Assembly (NCBI GenBank): GCA_963741495.1
Contig: CAVUID010000012.1
Location: 1-64,000, forward strand
From: Sulfurimicrobium sp963741495
GTDB taxonomy: Bacteria; Pseudomonadota; Gammaproteobacteria; Burkholderiales; Sulfuricellaceae
Direction: 5' to 3'
Length of the DNA: 64,000 nucleotides
Below, one piece after another: positions 17,324 through 25,193 of the stretch. The notes under the pieces were generated by a model that made no database searches, was not told the origin of the DNA, and saw only the letters and a list, made by a program, of their open reading frames with translations. The position numbers were made by a program, and so were the translations under genes. How positions within the stretch are numbered: the first letter of the stretch is position 1; every line of letters begins with the position of its first letter.

Positions 17324-17353
17324 GTTGACAAAAACAATCAACCTTTGTTGCAT
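17324..17353 (+). promoter_or_regulatory. Candidate promoter and inverted repeat upstream of the Crp-type regulator
   Basis: A perfect -35 box TTGACA (17325-17330) is followed at 17 bp by TTGCAT (17348-17353). The -35 lies in an inverted repeat GTTGA-N9-TCAAC (17324-17342), which could be an operator for a dimeric regulator, perhaps the downstream Crp-type protein itself. The region also serves the divergent DsrC-like gene. Confidence 0.4.
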
Positions 17354-17479
17354 GAATAATTTTTATGGGCGAAATTGGCAAAGCACACAGAAAATATTGA
17401 ATCCACGCTGTAATATCTTGCCGACAAGCCGGACTAACGATCATGACAAAGTTTTTTCACGTTCAAAGAAGAAGCCCGC

Positions 17480-18139
17480 ATGAATAAAGCAATCAAGGAA
17501 CAACTACTCGCGCTGTTTCCGTCGCTGCGAAACCTGCCTGCGGATCTGGAACAGCGACTCGACCGGGAGTCGGCCTATATCGAGGCGCCCGCCGGCACCG
17601 TGCTGTTCGAATCCAGCAGCCCCTGCCAGGCATTCCCGCTACCGCTGACAGGCTCGGTACGCGTCAGTCGCGCCGGCGCCAATGGGCGTGAATTGCAGCT
17701 TTACCGCGTTGCGCCGGGAGAAAGCTGCATCATCACCAGCAGCTGCCTGCTGGGCCAGAACGCCTACCCCGCGCGCGGCATCGCAGAAGGCAGCCTGAGC
17801 GCAGTGGTGCTGCCGCGTGCGCTGTTTTCTCAATTGATCGAGCAGCACCCGCCTTTCCGCGCCTATGTTTTCAACCTTTTCGGCGAACGCCTGGCGCTGC
17901 TGATGCAACTGGTGGAAGAAGTGGCGTTTCGCAAGCTGGATCAAAGGCTGGCAGCGCTGCTGCTGACCAGAGGCGAAGTCATCCATGCCACCCACCAGAA
18001 CCTGGCAGACGAACTCGGCAGCGTGCGCGAGATCATCAGCCGCCTGCTGAAGAACTTTCAGGATCAGGGCATGCTCGAACTGGGCCGCGAGCAGATCAGG
18101 GTGCTCGACCCCAAGGCCTTGCGCGCCATCGCAATGTAA
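17480..18139 (+). CDS. Crp/Fnr-family transcriptional regulator
   Basis: 219 residues from the ATG at 17480. The N-terminal effector-binding beta-barrel spans about residues 20-125 (YIEAPAGTVLFESSSPCQAFPLPLTGSVRVSRAGANGRELQLYRVAPGESCIITSSCLLG) and a dimerisation helix follows (LFGERLALLMQLVEEVAFRKLDQRLAALLL). The C-terminal winged helix is THQNLADELGSVREIISRLLKNFQDQGMLELGREQIRVLD. No N-terminal Fe-S cysteine cluster as in FNR. It is followed after 72 bp by a DUF2892 protein, a pairing common in sulfur-metabolising proteobacteria, and is divergent from the DsrC-like gene. Confidence 0.9.
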   Translation: MNKAIKEQLLALFPSLRNLPADLEQRLDRESAYIEAPAGTVLFESSSPCQAFPLPLTGSVRVSRAGANGRELQLYRVAPGESCIITSSCLLGQNAYPARGIAEGSLSAVVLPRALFSQLIEQHPPFRAYVFNLFGERLALLMQLVEEVAFRKLDQRLAALLLTRGEVIHATHQNLADELGSVREIISRLLKNFQDQGMLELGREQIRVLDPKALRAIAM

Positions 18140-18211
18140 CCAAAGTCACATACATCCCGTCTTGCCCTGTCTATCATTCAGCCATCATCCATTCAATCAG
18201 GAGAAGCAATA

Positions 18212-18415
18212 ATGAAAGCCAACGTAGGTGGAATCGACAAGGTGTTGCGCGTCACGGCAGGTGTGGTACTGCTGGCACTGACCTTCGTGCTGGGCGATGA
18301 AAGCGGCCTGTGGCTGTGGGGGCTGATCGGCATCGTGCCGCTGACCACCGGGCTGATGGGCTGGTGCCCGTTCTATCCCTTGCTCGGCATAAATTCGTGC
18401 CCAATCAAAAAGTAA
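18212..18415 (+). CDS. DUF2892 inner-membrane protein
   Basis: 67 residues, MKANVGGIDKVLRVTAGVVLLALTFVLGDESGLWLWGLIGIVPLTTGLMGWCPFYPLLGINSCPIKK. Two transmembrane helices are linked by a short acidic loop, with the conserved D-K/R-xxR start and GWCPxYxxLGxxxC end of the DUF2892 family, which is fused to rhodanese in YgaP. The good ribosome-binding site (AGGAG) is 9 bases from the ATG. Its stop codon directly abuts a truncated higB remnant. Confidence 0.9.
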   Translation: MKANVGGIDKVLRVTAGVVLLALTFVLGDESGLWLWGLIGIVPLTTGLMGWCPFYPLLGINSCPIKK

Positions 18416-18541
18416 AATAGCCGGATCGCCAGACAGCAATACCGCCTGGTGGTCTGGGTCAATTACGCATACCGGGTGGCGTATATCCGCTTCATCGGCA
18501 CCCACGCACAATACGACCGGATAGATGCACAAACGATTTGA
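18416..18541 (+). pseudogene. higB toxin remnant (C-terminal fragment)
   Basis: Beginning right after the DUF2892 stop, the frame reads RIARQQYRLVVWVNYAYRVAYIRFIGTHAQYDRIDAQTI and stops at 18541. This matches the C-terminus of HigB-type mRNA interferases (NHYRLVV...VVFIRFVGTHAEYDKIDA). About 60 N-terminal residues are absent and no start exists, so the toxin is dead. The partial higA follows 13 bp later in the usual higB-higA order. Confidence 0.72.
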
Positions 18542-18554
18542 CGGAGAAACAAGC

Positions 18555-18668
18555 ATGGACATCAGACCCCTCAAGACCGAGGCCGACTACCAAGCTGCTC
18601 TCAAGGAAATCGAAACGCTCATGCATGCCGCAGCAGATACCCCGGAACCGGAAGAGAGACTGGCGTAG
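18555..18668 (+). pseudogene. higA antitoxin remnant (N-terminal fragment)
   Basis: From the ATG at 18555 (GGAG nearby) the frame reads MDIRPLKTEADYQAALKEIETLMHAAADTPEPEERLA and stops at 18668. This is the typical N-terminus of COG5499 HigA-type antitoxins, whose helix-turn-helix should follow but is missing. The break is at the first base of a REP repeat (18665), so the REP/transposase unit replaced or separated the C-terminal part. Confidence 0.75.
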
Positions 18669-18694
18669 GTTGGGGTAAGCCTGCGAACCCCAAC
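18665..18694 (+). repeat. REP element, copy 1 (upstream of RAYT)
   Basis: GTAGGTTGGGGTAAGCCTGC followed by GAACCCCAAC forms a hairpin (GTTGGGGT ... ACCCCAAC) and ends four bases before the transposase ATG. Copies 2 and 3 lie at 19214 and 19275. Such REPs flanking a RAYT gene are the substrate of the encoded enzyme. Confidence 0.85.
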
Positions 18695-18697
18695 GCC

Positions 18698-19252
18698 ATG
18701 AGCCGCTACACCCGTGCCTTCACACCAGGCGGAACGTTCTTCTTTACTGTCAACCTGGCAGACAGATCGAAATTCCTGCTGACCGAGAACATCGATGAAC
18801 TGCGCGCAAGCCTGAAACGGGTCCGCGAACGCCATCCTTTCCATATCAACGCCATCGTGATCCTGCCCGACCACCTCCATAGCGTCTGGACATTGCCGCC
18901 CGGAGATACGAATTACCCTACCCGCTGGGCATTGATCAAAGCCGGATTCTCCCGCGCCCTACCCAAAGTCGAGCGCATTGCTTCGAGCCGGATCGCCAAG
19001 GGTGAACGGGGCATCTGGCAACGACGCTACTGGGAACATCAAATCCGGAATGAAGAGGATTACGCCCGGCATGTCGATTACATCCATTACAACCCGGTCA
19101 AACACGGTTATGCGAAGACACCAAAGGATTGGCCACATTCGTCGCTACATCGGTATATCCGGGACGGGATACTCCCGGTGAACTGGGGTGCAAGTTACAC
19201 CGAGAACAGCCATGTAGGTTGGGGTGAGCTTGCGAACCCCAACAAGCCTTAG
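18698..19252 (+). CDS. REP-associated tyrosine transposase (RAYT, Y1_Tnp family)
   Basis: 184 residues. The HUH motif is PDHLHSVW (residues about 53-60) and the catalytic Tyr lies in HVDYIHYNPVKHGY (about residue 127). N-terminal RAFTPGGTFFFTVNLADRS and WQRRYWEHQIRNEEDYARH are family hallmarks. The enzyme acts on single-stranded REP hairpins; RAYTs are usually single-copy domesticated genes. The 3' end of the gene (encoding SHVGWGELANPNK) is itself REP copy 2, and copy 1 abuts the start codon, so gene and repeats form one compact unit. Confidence 0.93.
   Translation: MSRYTRAFTPGGTFFFTVNLADRSKFLLTENIDELRASLKRVRERHPFHINAIVILPDHLHSVWTLPPGDTNYPTRWALIKAGFSRALPKVERIASSRIAKGERGIWQRRYWEHQIRNEEDYARHVDYIHYNPVKHGYAKTPKDWPHSSLHRYIRDGILPVNWGASYTENSHVGWGELANPNKP
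19214..19243 (+). repeat. REP element, copy 2 (inside the RAYT 3' end)
   Basis: GTAGGTTGGGGTGAGCTTGC followed by GAACCCCAAC, 27 of 30 bases as in copy 1. It encodes the last residues of the transposase, so the coding sequence extends through the repeat. Confidence 0.85.
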
Positions 19253-19274
19253 CCGAACGACATGGCGCGAAAAT

Positions 19275-19303
19275 GTTGGGGTTCCTGCGTCACCCCAACC
19301 TAC
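19275..19303 (-). repeat. REP element, copy 3 (inverted)
   Basis: GTTGGGGTTCCTGCGTCACC followed by CCAACCTAC is the reverse orientation of copies 1 and 2. Copies 2 and 3 form a head-to-head BIME-like pair that could act as terminator for the transposase. The remaining 200 bp to recQ hold a GC-rich stretch but no gene. Confidence 0.82.
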
Positions 19304-19505
19304 GTAATGGGTAGAAAGCGATATCCGACATAAAGTCTGGATATACGAGTGTCAATTATTTTTCACCTTCAACCGCGACACAATATCTGCGGCTGAGAAG
19401 ACACATTCCCAAAGATTTCTTGCCGCCCCCCGCCGGGCGGCGCGGTGGGGCGGCCCCGGCATCAAAAAACCATGTGCAAAGCGCATCCCGATACTGAAGC
19501 GGAAT

Positions 19506-21348
19506 CTACCCTACCCCATCTCCCGCATCCTCCACTACCTGCAAAAACGCATCGCCATAGCGCTCCAGCTTGGCCTGCCCCACCCCGCTGATCTGGCCCA
19601 TTTCCGTCAGGCTGCCGGGGCGGCGGTTGAGAATTTCCAGCAGGGTGCTGTCATGAAAGATAACGTAGGGCGGCACGCCCTGTTCGCGGGCGAGCTCGGT
19701 GCGTTTGGCCTTGAGCGCCTGCCATAGGGGATCGTCATTGGCGCCCTCGAAGGCTTCGCGGGCACGGGCGCCGCGTTCGGCCTTGCTGACCTTGCGCTTC
19801 GCAGGCTCGGGGTCGCGCCGCAGCCAGACTTCGCGCTCGCCGCGCAGCACCGGCCGGGCATCCTCGGTCAGGCGCAGGCCGCCGAAGGCTTCCATGTCGG
19901 TTTCGAGCAGGCCGCCCGCGACCAGTTGGCGGAAGACGCTGCTCCACTGCGCCTGGCTCAGCGACTGGCCGATGCCGAAGGTGCTGAGCTGCTGGTGATT
20001 GAATTGTTCGACTTTTGTCGTGGCCTTGCCCAGCAGCACGTCGATCAGGTGCACGACGCCGAAGCGCTGGCCGGTGCGGTAGACGCAGGACAGCGCCATC
20101 CGGGCGGCCTCGGTGGCCTCCCAGGTATCCACCGGTTCGAGGCAGTTGTCGCACTGGCCGCAGTCGCCCGGATGCTCCTCGCCAAAGTAGCGCAGGATGG
20201 TCTGGTGGCGGCAGGCGGTGGCTTCGCAGAAGCCCAGCAAGGCATCGAGCTTGCGCAGTTCGACACGCTTGCGTTCTTCCGGCGCATCGCCGGACAGCAG
20301 CATCTGGCGCATCGACACCACATCGCCCAGCCCGTAGGTCATCCAGGCATTGGCGGGCAGGCCGTCGCGCCCGGCGCGGCCGGTTTCCTGATAATAGCCT
20401 TCCATGCTCTTGGGCAGGTCGAGGTGGGCGACGAAGCGCACGTTGGGCTTGTCGATGCCCATGCCGAAGGCCACGGTGGCGACCATGATCACGCCCTCCT
20501 CGCGCAGGAAGCGCGACTGGTGGCGCGCCCGCGTGGCGGCATCGAGTCCGGCGTGGTAGGGCAGCGCGTCCCAGCCTTTTTCCTTGAGCCAGGCGGCGGT
20601 TTCATCGACTTTTTTGCGCGACAGGCAGTAAACGATGCCGGCATCGCGGGGGTGCTCCGCCTCGAGAAAAGCCTGCAACTGCTGGCGTGCGTTATTTTTG
20701 TGCGTCACCCGGTAGCGGATGTTGGGGCGGTCAAAGCTGGAGACGAACTGGCGCGCGTCTTCGAGATTCAGGCGCTCCACGATTTCGCGCCGCGTCGGCG
20801 CATCCGCCGTGGCGGTCAGGGCGATGCGCGGCACATCGGGGAAGCGCTCGTGCAGCACCGTCAGGGCGCGGTATTCGGGACGGAAGTCGTGCCCCCACTG
20901 CGACACGCAATGCGCTTCGTCGATGGCGAACAGGGCCAGTCCCGGGCCGTCCTGCACCTGCTCCAGCGCACTGAGAAAATTCGCCAGCATCAGCCGTTCC
21001 GGCGCCACGTACAGCAGATCCAGCTCACCGCGCACCAGCGCAGTGAAGACATCGCGCGCCGCGTCGGCAGCGAGGCTGGAATTGAGAAAGGCCGCCCTGA
21101 CGCCAAGCTGGTGCAAGGCATCCACCTGATCCTGCATCAGCGCGATCAGCGGCGACACCACGACACCGACGCCGCGCCGCAGCAAGGAGGGAATCTGGTA
21201 GCACAGCGACTTGCCGCCGCCGGTGGGCATCAGCACCAGGGCATCGCCGCCCGAGGCGACGTGCTCGACGACAGCCTGCTGCTCGCCGCGGAAGCTGTCG
21301 TAGCCGAAAATATCGTGAAGAATTTGTGAAGCGGTTTGAAGTGGACAT
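19506..21348 (-). CDS. recQ: ATP-dependent DNA helicase RecQ, frameshift near the start
   Basis: Superfamily 2 helicase acting in recombination and repair. Motifs: Walker A MPTGGGKSLCYQ, DEAH box AIDEAHCVSQWGHDFRPEY, QETGRAGRDG, the zinc cluster CEATACRHQTILRYFGEEHPGDCGQCDNC, an RQC winged helix, and a single C-terminal HRDC domain (EILNRRPGSLTEMGQISGVGQAKLERYGDAF). The N-terminus (ASQILHDIFGYDSFRGEQQAVVEHVASGGDALVL) is open but lacks an in-frame start. An ATG at 21348 (MSTS) is one base out of frame; reading TCAAACC as TCAACC restores MSTSTASQILHDIFGY. Total about 613 residues, normal for RecQ. Confidence 0.92.
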
Positions 21349-21382
21349 GGGCGGCATTGTACCGCGAGACAAAAGATTATCC

Positions 21383-21589
21383 GGGTTCAACCCGAATGGC
21401 GCTTACTTAATCCAAATGTAGGGTGGGTTAGCGTTTTTTGCGTAACCCACCAAGCGTTGCGTAGCAACACAACGCTTTTTTAGTGAGTGCCTGGCGGCAC
21501 ATCTGGTGGGTTACGGCACAAACTGCGTGCCTAACCCACCCTACATCGATTATGGAACCGCTTAAGTAAGTGCCATTGGGGTTCAACCC
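21383..21589. repeat. MITE-like nested palindrome between recQ and the DUF808 gene
   Basis: A 207-bp unit with 28-bp imperfect outer inverted repeats (21383-21410 and 21562-21589, GGGTTSAACCC...GCTTACTTAA type). Nested inside is a second inverted repeat, ATGTAGGGTGGGTTAGCG (from 21416) with CTAACCCACCCTACAT (ending 21546), and further hairpins around GTAACCCACCA / TGGTGGGTTAC. No gene fits inside. The right arm contains the stop codon of the DUF808 gene, so the element forms part of that coding end. Confidence 0.7.
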
Positions 21590-22539
21590 TGCTTTCTGAC
21601 GGCACGCCACAAGCGCCCACCCAGGGTGACGCCGGCCAGCACCACCGCCCCCGCCGCAATCCCGGCCAGTCCATCCAGCAATAGCGGCGCTACGACTTCC
21701 AGCGCCCCGCCGATGCCCGGAACGCCACCCGCACTGTGGGCCAGCATATGGATCACTTCATGCGCGCCGGGCATGCCATGGGTCAGAATGCCGCCGCCCA
21801 CCAGGAACATCGCCGCCGTGCCAACAACAGCAAGCCCCTTCATCAGATAAGGGGCTGCGCGCAGCAGCATGGCGCCAAAAGCACGCTGGACCCTGCGCAG
21901 CAATCCCTCGCCAGGCTGCTGGCTGAGATAAAGGCCGGCATCGTCGAGCTTGACGATACCGGCCACCAGCCCATACACCCCGGCCGTCATGATGACTGCG
22001 ATGCCGGCCAGCACCGACAACTGCACCCCGAATGATGCCGCTGCCACCGTGCCCAGCGTGATGGTGATGATTTCGGCGGAGAGAATGAAATCGGTACGAA
22101 TGGCGCCCTGAATCTTCTCCTTTTCGAACGCGACCATGTCCACAGCAGGATTGCTCAGGGCATCGACCAGACCCTCGTGGTGTTCGGCGTCTTCAGGCTT
22201 GCCGTGCAGCAGTTTGTGCGCCAGCTTTTCAAAACCTTCGTAGCACAGAAAAGCGCCGCCGAGCATCAGCAGCGGGGTCACGGCCCAGGGCGCAAATGCG
22301 CTGATAAGCAAAGCGGTGGGCACCAGGATCAGCTTGTTCCGAAAAGAGCCTTTGGCCACCGCCCAGACCACCGGCAACTCGCGATCTGCCCGGACTCCGG
22401 CAACCTGCTGGGCATTCAGCGCAAGGTCGTCGCCCAGCACGCCCGCTGTTTTTTGGCCTGCCACCTTGGTCATCAGCGCCACGTCGTCGAGGATGGTGGC
22501 GATATCGTCGATCAGGGTTAAAAGACTGGCTCCAGCCAT
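21583..22539 (-). CDS. DUF808 (YedI-like) inner-membrane protein
   Basis: 318 residues from the ATG at 22539 (MAGASLLTLIDDIATILDDVALMTKVAGQKTAGVLGDDLALNAQQVAGV), which is the family's conserved N-terminus. Several hydrophobic helices follow (LILVPTALLISAFAPWAVTPLLMLGGAFLCYEGFEKL; IITITLGTVAAASFGVQLSVLAGIAVIMTAGVYGLVAGIV; two more near the C-terminus). Function unknown; possible transporter or membrane scaffold. It lies 31 bp downstream of modC, so may be co-transcribed. The stop codon is inside a repeat arm. Confidence 0.88.
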   Translation of the reverse strand: MAGASLLTLIDDIATILDDVALMTKVAGQKTAGVLGDDLALNAQQVAGVRADRELPVVWAVAKGSFRNKLILVPTALLISAFAPWAVTPLLMLGGAFLCYEGFEKLAHKLLHGKPEDAEHHEGLVDALSNPAVDMVAFEKEKIQGAIRTDFILSAEIITITLGTVAAASFGVQLSVLAGIAVIMTAGVYGLVAGIVKLDDAGLYLSQQPGEGLLRRVQRAFGAMLLRAAPYLMKGLAVVGTAAMFLVGGGILTHGMPGAHEVIHMLAHSAGGVPGIGGALEVVAPLLLDGLAGIAAGAVVLAGVTLGGRLWRAVRKQG

Positions 22540-22570
22540 GGATATCCTTAATCTGTATCTGTTTACGGGT

Positions 22571-23647
22571 TCAGTCGAGCAGGGCCACGCTCTTGACTTG
22601 AGCGTACAGCGACATGCCCGGCTTGAGACCGAGCAGTGCGCCGGATTTTTTGGTAATCCCCGCCAGCAGCGGTGCTCCGGCGGCATCCAGGCGCACCAGC
22701 AGCTTGGCCGGGCTATCTTCGGCAATTTCGCTCACGGTTACGGGAAAAATATTGAGGATACTGGTGCCGCTGTGGTGCGCCAGCGACAGGCTCACGTCGC
22801 GCGCATGCACGCGTAGCCGCTTGGGGTGGCCGGGCTGGCAATCGACTTGCGGCACGGAAAAACGCCCACCGGGAAAATCCAGCCAGCTCAGGTGGTACGT
22901 TTCGTCGTGGCCGCCCACCACAGTATCCACTACCACGCCGGCCTGGTCGCCATGACTCAGGGACAGATCCAGGCGCGCCAGCATTTCATGCAACCCGCCG
23001 CTGGCCACCACCCTGCCCTGTTCCAGCAGCACCAGATGGTCGGCCAGACGCGCCACTTCGTCGGGAGAATGGCTGACGTAGAGCACAGGGATCGACAGCT
23101 CCCGATGCAGGCGTTCCAGATAGGGCAGAATCTCGGCCTTGCTGGCCGGATCCAGCGCGGCCAGCGGCTCGTCCATCAGCAGCAGGCGCGGCGCGGCAAG
23201 CAGGGCGCGGCCCATGGCCACGCGCTGGCGCTCGCCGCCGGAGAGGTGCGTGGGTTTTCTGTCCAGCAGCGGGCCGATGCCCAGCAACTCGACCACCTGA
23301 TCGAAATCCTGCCGCCGTTCCTGCTGCGGCACCCGTTTCCAGCCAAATTCCAGGTTGCCGCGCACATTCAGATGCGGGAACAGGGCGGCATCCTGAAAAA
23401 CATAGCCCACAGGCCGCTGATGCGGCGGCAGGAACAGGCCGCGCTCGCTATCCTGCCAGCATTCGCCGTTGACCGTGAGCCGCCCGGCCGCTTTGGCCTC
23501 CAGCCCCGCCACGCAGCGCAGCAGCGAGGTTTTGCCCGAACCGGAAGGCCCGATCAGGCCTGTGATACCCTGTGCCGGCGCCTCGAATGCGGCCTCCAGG
23601 CTGAATCTGCCTAAAGGGAGGGAAAATTTGGCTGCAATGCCGCTCAC
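22571..23647 (-). CDS. modC: Molybdate ABC transporter ATP-binding protein ModC
   Basis: 358 residues, GTG start at 23647 overlapping the modB stop (GTGA). ATPase motifs: Walker A GPSGSGKTSLL, Q-loop FQDAALFPHL, signature LSGGERQRVAMGRAL, Walker B LLLMDEPLAALD, switch His in VSHSPDEV. The C-terminal 100 residues form the MOP-type molybdate-binding domain that distinguishes ModC from other ATPases. It energises molybdate uptake with ModB and ModA. Downstream of modB and modA in one minus-strand operon. Confidence 0.95.
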   Translation of the reverse strand: MSGIAAKFSLPLGRFSLEAAFEAPAQGITGLIGPSGSGKTSLLRCVAGLEAKAAGRLTVNGECWQDSERGLFLPPHQRPVGYVFQDAALFPHLNVRGNLEFGWKRVPQQERRQDFDQVVELLGIGPLLDRKPTHLSGGERQRVAMGRALLAAPRLLLMDEPLAALDPASKAEILPYLERLHRELSIPVLYVSHSPDEVARLADHLVLLEQGRVVASGGLHEMLARLDLSLSHGDQAGVVVDTVVGGHDETYHLSWLDFPGGRFSVPQVDCQPGHPKRLRVHARDVSLSLAHHSGTSILNIFPVTVSEIAEDSPAKLLVRLDAAGAPLLAGITKKSGALLGLKPGMSLYAQVKSVALLD

Positions 23648-24327
23648 CCAAACACCCCTTTGCCATTGCGCCGGAAAAGATTGAGCGACAGCAGGACCAG
23701 AAATGAAAACAGCAGCAAGCCGCCCGCCAGCCAGTGGGCCTGGCCGTATTCCATGGCTTCCACATGGTCGTAGATCGCCACCGAAAGCACCCGGGTCGCA
23801 CCGGGGATATTGCCGCCTATCATCAGTACCACGCCGAATTCGCCCACGGTATGGGCAAAACCAAGCACCGTGGCCGTCAGAAAACCGGGTTTCGCCAGCG
23901 GCAGCACGACGCTGAAAAAACGGTCGAGCGGGCTGGCGCGCAAGGTGGCAGCGGCCTCAAGCGTCCGTTCGCTGATCGTCTCGAAGGTATTTTGCAGCGG
24001 CTGCACCACGAAAGGCAGGGAATACACCACCGAGCCCACCACCAGTCCGGCAAAGGTAAAAGGCAGCGTCCCCCAGCCCAGCATCTGGGTCAACTGCCCC
24101 AACGGCCCTTGCGGGCCCAGTGCAACCAGCAGGTAAAAGCCGATCACCGTGGGGGGCAACACCAGCGGCAACGCCACTACGGCCGAAACCGGCCCCTTGA
24201 GCCAGGAAGCCGTGCGCGCCAGCCACCACGCCAGCGGCGTGCCGATCAGCAACAATACCAGCGTGGTGACGGAGGCCAGCTTGAGCGTGAGCCAGATCGG
24301 GGCGGGGTCGAAAGGGGCATGGATCAG
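23644..24327 (-). CDS. modB: Molybdate ABC transporter permease ModB
   Basis: About 227 residues with the MetI-like permease fold: WLTLKLASVTTLVLLLIGTPLAWWLA, LPLVLPPTVIGFYLLVALG, and the EAA loop ISERTLEAAATLRASPLDRFFSVVLPLAKPGFLTATVLGFAHTVGEFG. The start is unclear: no ATG/GTG/TTG lies between the modA stop and the conserved region. A CTG at 24327 overlapping the modA TGA gives the family's usual length; in the same frame an upstream start at 24480 would overlap modA by 157 bp. Five to six membrane helices in the inner membrane. Confidence 0.9.
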   Translation of the reverse strand: MIHAPFDPAPIWLTLKLASVTTLVLLLIGTPLAWWLARTASWLKGPVSAVVALPLVLPPTVIGFYLLVALGPQGPLGQLTQMLGWGTLPFTFAGLVVGSVVYSLPFVVQPLQNTFETISERTLEAAATLRASPLDRFFSVVLPLAKPGFLTATVLGFAHTVGEFGVVLMIGGNIPGATRVLSVAIYDHVEAMEYGQAHWLAGGLLLFSFLVLLSLNLFRRNGKGVFG

Positions 24328-25091
24328 GGCAACTCGTAACCGAAGGCCTGGATGATGGCCGCAGCCCTGGCGCTCCCGAGATAAGCCAGAAATTGCCCAG
24401 CCGCTGCCTTGCCTTTGCCTTTGGCCAGCAGCACCGCATCCTGGCGGATCGGGGTATACAGCGTCTGGGGCACCAGCCACATCGAGCCCTGGCTTTCACC
24501 GCTCTCGTTCCTGACCTGGGACAGCGCGACGAAACCCAGCTCGGCATTGCCGCTGGCAACGAACTGGTAAGTCTGGGCGATACTCTCGCCCTGCACCAGC
24601 CGGGCTTGCAGCGTCTGCCATACGCCCTGGCGCTCCATCAATTCGCGTGCGGCAGTGCCATAAGGCGCTGTTTTTGGATTGGCGATGGAAAGGCGGGTAA
24701 AACTGCCGCCGCGCAACACTTCGCCCTTGCTATCGACATAGCCCGGCCGGGGCGACCACAGCACCAGCTTGCCGATGGCGTAGGTCGCACGCGAGCCGGC
24801 AACAGCATGGCCCTCCTTTTCCAGCCGCTCTGGTATTTCGTCATCGGCGGAAAGAAAAACTTCGAAAGGCGCGCCGCTAATGATCTGGACATAAAACTTG
24901 CCGCTCGATCCGGATGAAAGCAGCAGCTGATGGCCGGTATCGCGCTGAAAAGCGGCGGCAATGCGTGCCATGGGCTGGGCGAAATTGGAAGCCACCGCCA
25001 CCTGTACGGTGTCGGCAGCAGCTGGGAAAATAAGCATCCAGGGCAGGATGAGAGCAATAAACTTGGGCAGATTCATAATATTCATAATCAT
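24324..25091 (-). CDS. modA: Molybdate-binding periplasmic protein ModA
   Basis: 255 residues from the ATG at 25091, or a start 3 or 6 codons later. Signal peptide LPKFIALILPWMLIFPAAA, cleaved before DTVQVAVASNFAQPM. Ligand-site sequences typical of ModA: SSGSSGKFYVQIISGAPFEVFLSADDEIPERLEKEG, and ANPKTAPYGTAARELM, whose Ser/Ala/Tyr positions bind the oxyanion. Promoter region is shared with the divergent SEC-C gene; no ModE box was recognised. Confidence 0.94.
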   Translation of the reverse strand: MIMNIMNLPKFIALILPWMLIFPAAADTVQVAVASNFAQPMARIAAAFQRDTGHQLLLSSGSSGKFYVQIISGAPFEVFLSADDEIPERLEKEGHAVAGSRATYAIGKLVLWSPRPGYVDSKGEVLRGGSFTRLSIANPKTAPYGTAARELMERQGVWQTLQARLVQGESIAQTYQFVASGNAELGFVALSQVRNESGESQGSMWLVPQTLYTPIRQDAVLLAKGKGKAAAGQFLAYLGSARAAAIIQAFGYELP

Positions 25092-25193
25092 AACTCAAAC
25101 TTATCGGACATCTGCACGGTCAGATTTTGTACAATGCCGGATCAGGAAAATCTCCCCCCACCCCGCCCGGCACACCCTGGAAAGGAAACCCAC

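Noticed and set aside
24324..24480. Longer modB start at 24480
   Set aside because: It would overlap modA by over 150 bp and add residues unlike any ModB N-terminus; the conserved sequence begins near 24327.
25092..25193. Molybdenum-cofactor riboswitch or ModE box upstream of modA
   Set aside because: The short divergent region has only an A/T-rich ATTATGAAT-type stretch; no Moco-riboswitch stems or ModE palindrome could be traced.
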